Assembly (NCBI GenBank): GCA_020723085.1 | Contig: DYJN01000020.1 | Span: 1 to 63,814 of the forward strand | From: Arcobacter sp. | Lineage (GTDB): Bacteria; Acidobacteriota; Terriglobia; Bryobacterales; Bryobacteraceae | DNA: 63,814 nucleotides | Reading direction: 5' to 3' | Translations under genes and position numbers: made by a program | Part shown: positions 25,072-33,499 of the stretch, piece after piece | Layout: every line of letters begins with the position of its first letter | Position numbering within the stretch: the stretch's first letter is position 1 | The notes under the pieces: generated by a model | Database searches by the model: none | The model's input: the letters and a program-made list of their open reading frames with translations, nothing else | Told to the model about the DNA's origin: nothing

Positions 25072-25137
25072 CTCGGCACATCGCCTGAGAGCCTGCCTGC
25101 GCCGGCGCCACTTCCATCACGAGGAGGCAAACTGGCA

Positions 25138-25698
25138 TTGGAACAGGCTCTGGAGGCGCTCCGCAAGGCGCTCGATCTGGCGCAGCGGCGGCGGAGGCAA
25201 TCGGACCGCCACGCGATCCGCTATCCGTTCTATCCCCTGCCGCGTGTCGCCGTGCTCGGGCTTGAGCTCGAGGGACCGGCAGGCGTGCGCTGCCTCGTCG
25301 ATTGGACGCCGGAGGAGTTGGTCCGCCTGCGCCCGCAGGCGCTCGCCGGGTGGTGGAACGACCTGGCGGAAGTGGCGCGGCGCGTGCTTGCGGGTGAATT
25401 GGAGCTGCCGGACCTGCAGTTCCCGATTCTGGTGTTCTCGCGGGCGGGCTCGGCGCCTCTGCCGCCGCGCTGTCATGACCTGCTGTGGGAGTGGTTCCGG
25501 GTTCCGACGTTCGAGCAGATTCGCGGGAGCGATGGCGAGCTGATCGCTTTTGAGTGCGCCGCGCGTGCGGGTTTCCACCTGGCGCCGGGGGTGGAAGCGG
25601 AGGCTGTTTCTCTGGTGCGGGTGCCAGAGTCCTGTCCGTGCGGCAGCAGCGCCCCGCTGTACAGGGCGGACGCCGCGCTCCGGGCAACCGCGGGATAG
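25138..25698 (+). CDS. hypothetical protein
   Basis: This 186-residue soluble protein starts with a TTG preceded by GAGGAGG at 10 nt. It is rich in Trp/Leu/Arg (DWTPEELVRLRPQALAGWWNDL) with no recognisable motif apart from a CPCGSS pair of cysteines near the C-terminus, which could bind a metal. It lies 66 bp after the amidohydrolase on the same strand and before the tRNA-Leu gene. A real gene is supported by the ribosome-binding site; the function is unknown. Confidence 0.6.
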   Translation: MEQALEALRKALDLAQRRRRQSDRHAIRYPFYPLPRVAVLGLELEGPAGVRCLVDWTPEELVRLRPQALAGWWNDLAEVARRVLAGELELPDLQFPILVFSRAGSAPLPPRCHDLLWEWFRVPTFEQIRGSDGELIAFECAARAGFHLAPGVEAEAVSLVRVPESCPCGSSAPLYRADAALRATAG

Positions 25699-25732
25699 GA
25701 CGGCCTTGGTATGCTTGGGATGGAACGCCGCT

Positions 25733-25817
25733 GCGGACGTGGCGGAACTGGCAGACGCACTGGACTTAGGATCCAGCGGGGCAACCCATGGGAGTTCGAC
25801 TCTCCCCGTCCGCACCA
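25733..25817 (+). tRNA. tRNA-Leu (anticodon TAG)
   Basis: The acceptor stem GCGGACG pairs with CGTCCGC, followed by A and an encoded CCA. The anticodon stem CTGGA/TCCAG encloses CTTAGGA, giving TAG (reads CUA). A long variable arm between the anticodon and T arms fits a leucine tRNA. The T arm reads GGGAG-TTCGACT-CTCCC. A TATGCT box about 17 nt upstream may be the -10 element. Confidence 0.95.
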
Positions 25818-25904
25818 GGCCTTGCTGGCCGTGTTTTCCTGAGACCGTGAGGCTCTGCCGATGCGGCGGAGCGGGTGATTTGCTAGACTGATACTGAACC
25901 GGGC

Positions 25905-25980
25905 GGCCAGGTAGCTCAGTTGGTAGAGCGCGGCCCTGAAAAGGCCGGCGTCGGCGGTTCGAGTCCGTCCCTGGCCACCA
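25905..25980 (+). tRNA. tRNA-Phe (anticodon GAA)
   Basis: The acceptor GGCCAGG pairs with CCTGGCC, and CCA is encoded. The D arm is GCTC/GAGC, the anticodon stem CGGCC/GGCCG has loop CTGAAAA giving anticodon GAA, and the T arm is GGCGG-TTCGAGT-CCGTC. It is 76 nt, a standard type I tRNA. It lies 87 bp after tRNA-Leu on the same strand; TAGACT and GATACT upstream are candidate -10 boxes. Confidence 0.96.
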
Positions 25981-26359
25981 CAGGCCCGTTTCTCCGTTCC
26001 GGACGCGCTTTGGCGGCGGGCGCCTGAGACACAGCCGGCGCTTTGGGTTCCAGGCGCTGTCAGCTTCCGCCGGGTGCAGACAGCATCCTCACATTTTCCG
26101 AATACGATCATCTCCCTCTGTGCCAGCGCTTCATTCCACGCGTTTGTCCGGCGGGTTCCAGGCGTGTGTCCGGGCAGAGCAGACGCATGGCGCCCCGCGT
26201 TCGACTTGGCTGCCGCGCGAGGTGATGAAACATCCTGCGCGTGCGGCGCATCCCATGGATGAAGCCGGCGGGGATCGTTCCCGCTCTTCCGGTGCGTCCG
26301 GCTGGCAGCCCGCTGCGCGAGCTGCTTTGCGCGTGGCTCCCGCGGCTTGCGGAGGGGTC
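25981..26359. other. intergenic region, no gene seen
   Basis: About 380 bp lie between tRNA-Phe and the promoter of the next small gene. No terminator, conserved RNA or convincing reading frame was found. GGTTCCAGGCG occurs twice (near 26047 and 26154), without evident meaning. Confidence 0.5.
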
Positions 26360-26389
26360 TTGCCTCTCCGGGCGAAGTCCGTTTATACT
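26360..26389 (+). promoter_or_regulatory. promoter of small hypothetical gene
   Basis: TTGCCT (26360-26365) and TATACT (26384-26389) are 18 bp apart, and the ATG follows 11 nt after the -10 box. The 5' leader would be only a few bases long. Confidence 0.5.
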
Positions 26390-26400
26390 TCAGTTTCCGA

Positions 26401-26718
26401 ATGAGGGGCGCTGCCTTGAGTTCGACTCCGAACAGCGCGGTTCCATTGACGCCGCCATCCGGCGACGGATTTGATCCGATCGAAGTGCAGCGTGAAGCGG
26501 CGATGTTCTATGGGCTGTTCCTGCGGGGCGCTTCTCCCGAGGATTTGCGCCGCGACATCGCCATCCCGGCGGCGATGGTGCGCAAGTGGATGTCGCACCC
26601 GCTCTACGAAGGCCAGTTCCGCGAAAACGTCCGCCGCATCTACCGGTTCAGGAAGCAGGTGCTGGCGGTTTTCGACGAACTGGTGGACAAAGAGCGGATG
26701 AAAGAACGGTTCCAGTAG
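26401..26718 (+). CDS. small hypothetical protein, HTH-like
   Basis: This 105-residue protein is of unknown function. The central part (RGASPEDLRRDIAIPAAMV, then RKWMSHPLYEGQF) reads like a helix-turn-helix, in which the second helix would follow IAIPAAMVRKW. The C-terminus is strongly helical and charged. The start is the ATG at 26401, supported by a promoter just upstream; a TTG five codons later is an alternative. It converges with a minus-strand gene 13 bp away. DNA binding is inference. Confidence 0.6.
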   Translation: MRGAALSSTPNSAVPLTPPSGDGFDPIEVQREAAMFYGLFLRGASPEDLRRDIAIPAAMVRKWMSHPLYEGQFRENVRRIYRFRKQVLAVFDELVDKERMKERFQ

Positions 26719-26731
26719 TCCGCGGCGCCGA

Positions 26732-27652
26732 TCAGGGCAGGAGTTTCTCCAGCCGCCCCCATTCAATCCGCCACCGGCCCTCCGCCCGCTCGCCCGTGGC
26801 TTGGAATGTGCCCTCGGCCAGGATCGCCGGCAACGAGACTTGATCTCCCTGCTGGCGGGCGGCATCCCTCAGCGATTCGAGTACGCCGCCCCATCGCCCG
26901 GCCATCTCTCCGGCTTTCTCCGCGTCTGCACACTGGATCTCCAGCCGCAGGTCCAGGCCATTGGCCTCTGGACGTGCGCTCCAGAGGAGCCACCGCGCGC
27001 CCCGCATGCCCTCCATGGCGAGCGTGAGCCATGCCGGGCCGCCCACCGGCGCGTCCAGGAACCGGCCCGGCAGATACAGCCACAGCGGCGCATCCGGCAT
27101 GGGCCACGGCGGCGCCTCTGCCTTCTCGCCGAACGCCGCCGCCGCCAGCGGATCCAGATTCACGGCCATTCCGAGCCGCCCGCTCTTCAGCCGCACCCAC
27201 GAGATCTGCCGCTCGGGCGTGGATCCCTGCATCGAGCACAGCCCGCTCACGCAGCGGCCGCCGTGCGCGAGGAAATAGCGCCGGAGGTTGCCGTAATCCA
27301 GCCGCGCTTCGGCGACAATCCACCGCCGCCCGCCTTCCGAGCGCAGGACGAATGCGTCCAGATCCTTGCGGTATTCGAATCCCGTGGCCGCCACGAATCC
27401 CCGGTATTCATCGCTCTCCGCGCCCGCTTCTCCGGCCAGCCGTTGCAGGATGCCCGACTGGCGCAACGCGCGCAAATCGGCGAAGACTGTCATCCCGTCG
27501 CCCGGGGGCAGCTCGGCAAGCATCGCGCGCGCATCCGCAGCGCGCCATGGTCCGAGCCGCCAGAAAACGAAGGCAGCGGCGGCCAGCGCCGCCACGGCTG
27601 CCACCAGGATCCAGGCCTTTCGAGAAGCGCTCACTGTCTCGCAGCTTACCAT
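26732..27652 (-). CDS. membrane-anchored hypothetical protein
   Basis: This 306-residue protein has a single N-terminal membrane segment (KAWILVAAVAALAAAAFVFW, residues 12-31) and a large exported domain without recognised motifs. The exported part alternates beta-rich stretches with Gly/Pro turns (GMTVFADLRALRQSGILQRL; WVRLKSGRLGMAVNLDPLAAAAF) and has two Cys residues close together (CVSGLC), possibly a disulphide. AGGAG lies 7 nt before the ATG. It is divergent from the NlpC/P60 gene with only 23 bp between start codons. Function is unknown. Confidence 0.65.
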   Translation of the reverse strand: MVSCETVSASRKAWILVAAVAALAAAAFVFWRLGPWRAADARAMLAELPPGDGMTVFADLRALRQSGILQRLAGEAGAESDEYRGFVAATGFEYRKDLDAFVLRSEGGRRWIVAEARLDYGNLRRYFLAHGGRCVSGLCSMQGSTPERQISWVRLKSGRLGMAVNLDPLAAAAFGEKAEAPPWPMPDAPLWLYLPGRFLDAPVGGPAWLTLAMEGMRGARWLLWSARPEANGLDLRLEIQCADAEKAGEMAGRWGGVLESLRDAARQQGDQVSLPAILAEGTFQATGERAEGRWRIEWGRLEKLLP

Positions 27653-27675
27653 TAGCGCTCTCCTATACTGGCGTT

Positions 27676-28542
27676 ATGGTCCGGCTCTTCCTGCTGGCAG
27701 GAGTCCTCATGAGCGCCGCCGCAGCCCAGCAACGCGCCGTAGTCCTCGTTCCTGTGCTCGACATGTTCTCCAAGCCCGGCGGGGACGCCGATGTGGTCAG
27801 TCAGGCGCGCTATGCAATGACCGTCAGGGTGGAGCGGATCGAAGGGGAATGGGCCCGCATCCGCACGGTCCACGACGATTATCCGGGCTGGGCGCGCCGT
27901 GATGCGCTGCGCCTGCTGGCCGGCGGCGAGCGGTACGCCGAAACAGGACGCACGGTTTTTGTGGAAAGCCTGCGCGCGCATCTCTATCCCGAGCCGTCGG
28001 TCACGCGCCGCGCGCCGGTGCTGACGGTCCCGTATGAAACCGTGCTCGAAGTGCAGGAAGAACCCGAGAAAGACAACCGCCGGTGGATCTGCGTGCGGCT
28101 GCCGGACGGGAAGCAGGCGTGGATCCAGCGGGGCGACGTGATTTTCGACCCCCGGCCGCTGCCTCTGGGGGCGCTGGTCGAACTGGCGAAGCGGTTTCTC
28201 GGGCTGCCTTACACATGGGGCGGCACGACGAGCTTCGGCTTCGACTGCTCCGGCTTTACGCAGATGCTGGTGCGGCGCGGAGGAGCGCTCATGCCGCGCG
28301 ATGCGCAGCCGCAGGCGGACTGGCAGGGCATGCTCAGGATCGCACGCGAAGAACTTGAGCCTGGAGACCTGCTGTTTTTCGGTCCGGACAGCCGGAAGAT
28401 CAACCACACGGGGTTCTATCTCGGCGCGGGCGAGTTCATTCATTCCACTACGAATACGAGGCCTGTTGTTCAGGTCAGCCGGCTGGAGGACGAGCCGTGG
28501 ACCCGGACGCTCGTTGCCTGCCGCCGTTGGAGGACGAGATGA
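27676..28542 (+). CDS. NlpC/P60 family cell-wall peptidase with SH3-like domains
   Basis: This 288-residue exported peptidase has a signal peptide (VRLFLLAGVLMSAAAAQ), two SH3-like segments (about 20-82 and 92-160) and a C-terminal NlpC/P60 domain. The catalytic residues are C191 (FGFDCSGF) and H244 (KINHTGFYLG), with H256 (FIHSTT) as the likely third residue. Family members cut D-gamma-glutamyl-diaminopimelate bonds in peptidoglycan peptides. A TATACT box ends 6 nt before the ATG. Its stop overlaps the start of a dipeptide-epimerase gene, a pairing typical of muropeptide recycling. Confidence 0.9.
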   Translation: MVRLFLLAGVLMSAAAAQQRAVVLVPVLDMFSKPGGDADVVSQARYAMTVRVERIEGEWARIRTVHDDYPGWARRDALRLLAGGERYAETGRTVFVESLRAHLYPEPSVTRRAPVLTVPYETVLEVQEEPEKDNRRWICVRLPDGKQAWIQRGDVIFDPRPLPLGALVELAKRFLGLPYTWGGTTSFGFDCSGFTQMLVRRGGALMPRDAQPQADWQGMLRIAREELEPGDLLFFGPDSRKINHTGFYLGAGEFIHSTTNTRPVVQVSRLEDEPWTRTLVACRRWRTR

Positions 28543-29636
28543 AGCGCAGAACATTCCTTTCGACATCTGTTTTGGCTGCCGCGCCCCCCGCTGATGCCGC
28601 GCCTGCCGCGAAGCCCGCATTGGTCACGCGCATCCGCAGGCTCAACCTGCGCCACACCTGGACCACGGTGATGTCGTCCAGCCAGTACCGCGATACCTTC
28701 TTCGTCGAATACTCGCGGGACGGGATCACCGGCATCGGCGAAGGAGCGCCGATCATCCGTTACCAGGAAAGCGCGGAGACGAACCGCAGGGCGATCGAGT
28801 CCATCCGCGCGTGGCTGCTCGAACAGAGGCCAGAAGCGTTCGTGCCCCTGATGAATCAGGTGTTCCGCCGCATCGAAGGCCAGTTCGCCGCCAAGGCGGC
28901 GCTCGATATCGCGCTGCTCGACTGGAACGCGCAGAAGCTTGGCGTGCCGCTGTGGCGCATGTTCGGGCTCGACCCGGCAGCGGCGCCGCTGACCACGTTC
29001 TCCATCGGCATTGACAAAGCCGGGGTGATCCGCCAGAAGGTGCGGGAGGCGGAGGAGTTCCCCGTCCTGAAGATCAAGGTGGGTCTCGACAACGACGAAG
29101 AGGTGATCGCCGCCGTCCGCTCGGTGACGAAGAAGCCCCTTCGCGTCGACGCCAACGAAGGCTTCCGGACCAAGGAAGAAGCGGTGGCAAAGATCAACTG
29201 GCTGGAGAAGCAGGGCGTGGAGTTCATCGAACAGCCGCTGCCGGCGGCGAATCTGGAAGACATGAACTGGATCCGCAAGCGCGTGCACATCCCGGTCATC
29301 GCCGACGAGGCGTGCCTCCATCCGCAGGACATTCCCCGGCTGGCGCCGTATTTCGACGGGGTGAATGTCAAGGTGGACAAGTGCGGCGGGCTGCTGGAAG
29401 CGAAGCGGATGATCGAGATCGCCCGCTCGCTGGGACTCAAGGTGATGCTCGGCTGCATGGTGTCCTCCTCGGTGGCGATCACCGCCGCCGCGCACCTCTC
29501 GCCGCTGGTCGACTATGCCGACCTCGACGGCAACCTGCTCATCGCCAACGACCCGTACGAAGGCGTGCGCGTCGACAGGGGGAGACTGATTCTTCCGGAC
29601 CGTCCGGGACTCGGCCTGCGCCCGCGCCCTGCCTGA
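28539..29636 (+). CDS. L-Ala-D/L-Glu epimerase-like enolase-superfamily enzyme
   Basis: This 365-residue dipeptide epimerase belongs to the muconate-lactonising subgroup of the enolase superfamily. Active-site residues are K178/K180 (LKIKV), metal ligands D204 (RVDANEG), E231 (IEQPL) and D256 (IADEA), and the second base K278 (NVKVDKCGG). Coupling with an NlpC/P60 peptidase (ATGA overlap) points to epimerisation of L-Ala-D-Glu from peptidoglycan. The first 20 residues (MKRRTFLSTSVLAAAP) look like a Tat signal, which would place the enzyme in the periplasm, unlike the classical cytoplasmic YcjG. Confidence 0.87.
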   Translation: MKRRTFLSTSVLAAAPPADAAPAAKPALVTRIRRLNLRHTWTTVMSSSQYRDTFFVEYSRDGITGIGEGAPIIRYQESAETNRRAIESIRAWLLEQRPEAFVPLMNQVFRRIEGQFAAKAALDIALLDWNAQKLGVPLWRMFGLDPAAAPLTTFSIGIDKAGVIRQKVREAEEFPVLKIKVGLDNDEEVIAAVRSVTKKPLRVDANEGFRTKEEAVAKINWLEKQGVEFIEQPLPAANLEDMNWIRKRVHIPVIADEACLHPQDIPRLAPYFDGVNVKVDKCGGLLEAKRMIEIARSLGLKVMLGCMVSSSVAITAAAHLSPLVDYADLDGNLLIANDPYEGVRVDRGRLILPDRPGLGLRPRPA

Positions 29637-29707
29637 AGCCTGCCGCACTGCTTTCCGCGGCGCTGCCCCTGCTGCTACCATCGGACCGGCTGTAAGGAGA
29701 TGCGTCC

Positions 29708-30142
29708 ATGAAGGAACAGAGCTACTCGAATCACGCCCGCCTTGTGCCCGGCTACCACTATGTGCTCTCGCCCGTGCTGTTGCTCACCTGCATCGGTTCG
29801 CTCGTGAACCTCTGGAAGTCGCTCGGCGACCACCAGCGGCTTTACAGCGCCTCGCTGATTGTGGTGCTGTCGTTCTGCGCCGTGTTCATCGCCGGCTATG
29901 CCCGCATCTTCGCCCTGAAGGCGCAGGACCGGGCCATCCGCGCCGAGGAGAACCTGCGCCACTACATCCTCGCCGGGAGGCTGCTTGACCCGCGGCTCGG
30001 AGTGAAGCAGATCGTGGCGCTGCGCTTCGCCTCCGACGCCGAGTTCGTGGATCTGGCCCGGCGCGCGGCCGAGGAGAGCCTGCTGCCCGACGCCATCAAG
30101 CGCGCCGTCCGGAACTGGCGTCCCGATTATTACCGCGTCTGA
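29708..30142 (+). CDS. small membrane protein, two transmembrane segments
   Basis: This 144-residue protein has two hydrophobic helices (about 17-36 and 47-66) and a cytosolic helical domain (LKAQDRAIRAEENLRHYILAGRLLD...). The layout resembles the DUF6526-type family, but no function is established. AAGGAG lies 8 nt upstream of the ATG. It is monocistronic, 71 bp after the epimerase gene, and converges with the TonB-receptor remnant. Confidence 0.7.
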   Translation: MKEQSYSNHARLVPGYHYVLSPVLLLTCIGSLVNLWKSLGDHQRLYSASLIVVLSFCAVFIAGYARIFALKAQDRAIRAEENLRHYILAGRLLDPRLGVKQIVALRFASDAEFVDLARRAAEESLLPDAIKRAVRNWRPDYYRV

Positions 30143-30186
30143 GCCGGGTGCGCGGCCGGCGGCCCCGCGGCGGATCCCAAAGAAAA

Positions 30187-30214
30187 GGGCGGCCTGCCAC
30201 CGTGCAGGCCGCCC
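30187..30214 (-). terminator. strong Rho-independent terminator
   Basis: A perfect 11-bp stem (GGGCGGCCTGC/GCAGGCCGCCC) with loop CACCGT is followed on the minus strand by TTTTCTTT. It lies just after the stop of the TonB-receptor remnant, implying that the ancestral gene carried its own terminator. Confidence 0.7.
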
Positions 30215-30230
30215 TCTCTGCACGTCTCGC

Positions 30231-30650
30231 TCAGAACATGAACCTCAGCGACAACTGGATGCGCCGCGGGTCGCGGGCGCTCGTGTAAGCGCCGAAGTTC
30301 AGGTTGATCTGGTTGCCCGCCGGATCGAACCGCGCCGCAGTTGACAGGCCAGAAAACTGCGTGTGGTTGAAGGCGTTGAAGAACTCCGCGCGGAACCAAA
30401 AATAGCGCTGCTCGGCGATCGGGAAACGCTTGGTTACGCTGAGGTCGAAGTTGTTGATCCCCGGACCCCGCAGCAGCCCGATGCCCGCGTTGCCAAAGTC
30501 CCCCTTGGGAGTCCTTGCGAATGCTTCGGTGCGGAAATTGCGTTCGAAGGTCCGCTGGTCTTTCGGCAGCTCCGGATCGCTGAGCACCGTGATCCTCGCG
30601 CGTTCGCTTGAACCCGTAACGAAGGCAACGGGCGAGGCGGCGCCGGCCGG
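30231..30650 (-). pseudogene. C-terminal remnant of a TonB-dependent (Oar-like) receptor
   Basis: Only the last 120-140 residues of an outer membrane beta-barrel remain. GDFGNAGIGLLRGPGINNFD, RFPIAEQRYFWFRAEFFNAF and the terminal RDPRRIQLSLRFMF (ending in Phe) are the hallmark end of acidobacterial carboxypeptidase-regulatory/TonB-dependent receptors, normally about 1000 residues long. The frame stays open upstream through ARITVLSDPELPKDQRTF, still barrel-like, and homology seems to fade near 30650, where the ABC transporter gene begins. There is no proper start; the GTG at 30587 is not convincing. The strong terminator downstream is retained. Confidence 0.75.
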
Positions 30651-30690
30651 CCTTTCACGCGGCCAACCTGAGGGGAGCCGCCCTCCCCCG

Positions 30691-32556
30691 CTATTCTTCA
30701 GCCGGCTCCACCGGCGCCCAGTCGGCTTCGCCCGGCGCCAGGAAGAGATTCTTCTCCACTCCGTGCTGCCGCGTGTACAGCTCGTAGTAGCGCCCGCGTG
30801 CTTCCATCAGATCCTCGTGCGCGCCCTCTTCGATCACGAGCCCTTCCTCCACCACCAGGATCCGGTGCGCGCGGCGGATGGTCGACAGCCGGTGCGCGAT
30901 CACGAATGTCGTTCTGCCTTCCATCAGGTGCCCGAGCCCCTCCTGAATCAGCGCCTCCGTTTCGCTGTCCAGGCTCGATGTGGCTTCGTCGAGCAGCAGG
31001 ATGCGCGGGTTGACCAGGATCGCCCGCGCGATGGACACGCGCTGCTTCTGCCCCCCGCTCAGCTTCACTCCGCGCTCGCCCACCACCGTGTCGTAGCCGT
31101 CCGGCAGACGTTCGGCGAACTCGTCAACCCGCGCCAGCCGGCATGCGGCGAGCACTTCCTCTTCGCCGGCGTCAGGCCGCGCGAAGGCCACGTTTTCCCG
31201 GATCGTGCCGTCGAACAGGAACGTCTCCTGCAATACGACGCCCAGTTGCCGCCGGTAGCTTTCCAGTGTCGCGCGCGCCAGGTCCACTCCATCCACGAGC
31301 ACGCGCCCTCTCGTGGGCGTGTAGAACGAGGCGATCAGACCCAGGATCGTCGACTTGCCGGAACCGGAGGAGCCCACCAGCGCCGTCACCGTGCCGGGCG
31401 CCGCCGTGAAGCTCACGCCGCGCAGCACCTCCTTGCCTTCTTCGTATTGGAACCAGACGTCTTCGAACCGCACCTCTCCGCGTATGGCGCCCAGCTCCAC
31501 CGTGCGCGCGGGCGCTTGATTCTCCGCCGGGGTGTCCAGCAGTTCGCGCGTGCGTTCCAATCCGGCGATCGCCTCGGTCAGCTGCGTCCCGATTCCCACC
31601 ACCTGGAAGACCGGCGCGATCATGAACGCCAGGAACGCCGAGAAAGTGACGAAACCGCCCAGCGTCAGTGCTCCCGACAGGATCTGCCGCCCTCCCACAT
31701 ACATCACGGCCGCGCCGACGATGCCGAGCAGCACCGTCGCCGAAAGGCTGAGCACGGAGACCCCGGTCAGCGAGCGGAACACGTTCTCCAGAATCCGGCG
31801 GACTCCAGCGGCGAAGACTTCGTCTTCGCGGGCTTCGGCATGATACGCCTTGACCACGCGGATGCCGCCCAGCGTTTCCGCGAGCCGTCCTGTCACCTCG
31901 GCGGTGATCAGGCTGCGCTCGCGGAAGATCGGCCGAAGGGTCTGGAAACCGCGTTTCAGAATCAGCCCGAACGCCAGCACGATGGCCAGCGCCAGCAGCG
32001 TGAGCTGCGGGCTGATCCGCATCAGGATCACGAAGGAGAAAACGGCCGTCAGCAGCCCGCCGAGGAACTCCACCAGCCCGGTGCCCACCAGGTTGCGCAC
32101 GCCCTCGACGTCGTTCATGATGCGCGACACAAGCTGCCCCGTCTTCTGGCTGTCGAAGAAAGCCGCCGGCAGCCGGCAGACGTGCTGCTGCACGCGCATC
32201 CGCAGTTCCGCGATCAGCCGCTGGGCGGACTTCGACAGCAATTGCGTGAGCGCGAACCCGGTGACCGCCTGCACAACGGTGGCGCCTGCCACCGCCGCCA
32301 CCAGCGGCGCCAGCAGGTCCGCGCGGCGGTTCACCAGAACGTCGTCGATCAGGAACTTCGTGCTCGCCGGCAGGACCAGTCCGCACAGCCGGCTGATCAC
32401 GATCAGAACGAGCCCCAGCAGCAGGACGCCGCGCCTCGGCTTCAACAACGCGCGGATGTCGGGCCACACGCGCTTCCAGTCCAGCTCGGGAGGCGGCAGG
32501 TTCGCGCGCCCCCGGCCCGGAGTGCGTTCGGCGTGGGGCAGTCCTCGGGTTACCAT
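30691..32556 (-). CDS. ABC exporter, fused permease-ATPase (MsbA-like)
   Basis: This 621-residue half-transporter has a six-helix membrane domain (about 40-330) followed by an ATPase domain. Walker A (GSSGSGKST), signature LSGGQ, Walker B (ILLLDEATS) and the H-loop (VIAHRLS) are all intact. It would act as a homodimer exporting lipids or drugs; the substrate is not known. The first 25 residues are poorly conserved in appearance, so the true start may be further in. Its start codon is only 6 bp from that of the divergent isomerase gene. Confidence 0.92.
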   Translation of the reverse strand: MVTRGLPHAERTPGRGRANLPPPELDWKRVWPDIRALLKPRRGVLLLGLVLIVISRLCGLVLPASTKFLIDDVLVNRRADLLAPLVAAVAGATVVQAVTGFALTQLLSKSAQRLIAELRMRVQQHVCRLPAAFFDSQKTGQLVSRIMNDVEGVRNLVGTGLVEFLGGLLTAVFSFVILMRISPQLTLLALAIVLAFGLILKRGFQTLRPIFRERSLITAEVTGRLAETLGGIRVVKAYHAEAREDEVFAAGVRRILENVFRSLTGVSVLSLSATVLLGIVGAAVMYVGGRQILSGALTLGGFVTFSAFLAFMIAPVFQVVGIGTQLTEAIAGLERTRELLDTPAENQAPARTVELGAIRGEVRFEDVWFQYEEGKEVLRGVSFTAAPGTVTALVGSSGSGKSTILGLIASFYTPTRGRVLVDGVDLARATLESYRRQLGVVLQETFLFDGTIRENVAFARPDAGEEEVLAACRLARVDEFAERLPDGYDTVVGERGVKLSGGQKQRVSIARAILVNPRILLLDEATSSLDSETEALIQEGLGHLMEGRTTFVIAHRLSTIRRAHRILVVEEGLVIEEGAHEDLMEARGRYYELYTRQHGVEKNLFLAPGEADWAPVEPAEE

Positions 32557-32562
32557 GAAACA

Positions 32563-33498
32563 ATGCGAATGTTTTTATTGTCGATGCTCGGCGCCCTGCT
32601 TTGGGGGCAGGCGCCCGCCCCCGCGCCGAAGCCATCGCCTGCCGCGGACCCGGTCGTGTTCGAGGCTGGCGGAAAAAAGATGACCCGTTCCGAATTCGAC
32701 GCCCTGATGCGGAACCTGCCGGAGAACCTGCGCCAGCAGCTCGGGGGCGATTCGCCCGAGTCCCGCCGCCGTCTGGCGGAACAGCTCGGCGAGATCATGT
32801 CGTACTCCGCCGAAGCCCGCAGGCTCCATGTGGAGGAGAAACCCTCGGTTAAGGTTCAGCTCTTCCTCCAGCAGGAGAGCACGCTCGCTTCGCTGCTCTA
32901 TCAGCATCTGGCAGAAGCCTCCAAACCAGGGGAAGCGCAGCTCAAGGCCTGGTATGACGCCCATCAGAACGAGTTCGAAACAGCCACGGCGCGCCACATC
33001 CTCGTCCGCTTTCAGGGCTCCCGCGTGCCGCTGAGGGAGGGGCGGAAGGACCTGGCTCCGGAGGAGGCCCAGGCTCGCGCCGAAGCGCTGCGCCAGAGGA
33101 TTCTGAAAGGCGAAGACTTCGCTGCCGTAGCCAGGGCGGAATCCGACGACGCGGGCTCGGGCAACAACGGCGGCGATCTTGGCTCCTTCGGCCGCGGGCG
33201 GATGATTCCGGAATTTGAGAATGCGGTGTTTACGATGCCTGTGGGCGAGGTCAGCCAGCCGATACGCACGCAGTTTGGCTATCACCTGATCCAGGTGCAG
33301 AAGCGCGGCGCGAAGCCGTTTGAAGAAGTGCGGGCCGATATCGAAAAGCGGCTCGCTTCGGAGAACGCGGACAAGGCCATGCGCGCCGTGAAAGAGCAGG
33401 GCCGCGTGTTTCTGGACGAGTCGTATTTCGGCAAGCCACAGCTTGCAGCGCCAGCGGCTCCCGCGCCCGCGGCCAAACCGGCTAAGCCACAGCCCTGA
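32563..33498 (+). CDS. exported parvulin-type peptidyl-prolyl isomerase
   Basis: This 311-residue periplasmic foldase has a signal peptide (MFLLSMLGALLWGQAP), an N-terminal SurA-like helical chaperone region and a parvulin domain. The parvulin domain runs from TARHILVRF to PIRTQFGYHLIQV, with GGDLGSFGRGRMIPEFENAVF in between. The C-terminus is a Pro/Ala-rich tail. It would help outer membrane proteins fold. The start at 32563 lies 6 bp from the divergent ABC exporter start. A second parvulin lipoprotein is encoded at 55501-56535. Confidence 0.88.
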   Translation: MRMFLLSMLGALLWGQAPAPAPKPSPAADPVVFEAGGKKMTRSEFDALMRNLPENLRQQLGGDSPESRRRLAEQLGEIMSYSAEARRLHVEEKPSVKVQLFLQQESTLASLLYQHLAEASKPGEAQLKAWYDAHQNEFETATARHILVRFQGSRVPLREGRKDLAPEEAQARAEALRQRILKGEDFAAVARAESDDAGSGNNGGDLGSFGRGRMIPEFENAVFTMPVGEVSQPIRTQFGYHLIQVQKRGAKPFEEVRADIEKRLASENADKAMRAVKEQGRVFLDESYFGKPQLAAPAAPAPAAKPAKPQP

Positions 33499-33499
33499 G

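Noticed and set aside
25117-25815. Minus-strand frame crossing tRNA-Leu(TAG)
   Set aside because: It overlaps the tRNA and the plus-strand hypothetical gene with a good ribosome-binding site; the product looks random.
30430-32562. Plus-strand upstream extension of the parvulin gene
   Set aside because: It runs antisense through the ABC exporter with no signal peptide; the ATG at 32563 gives a proper exported protein.
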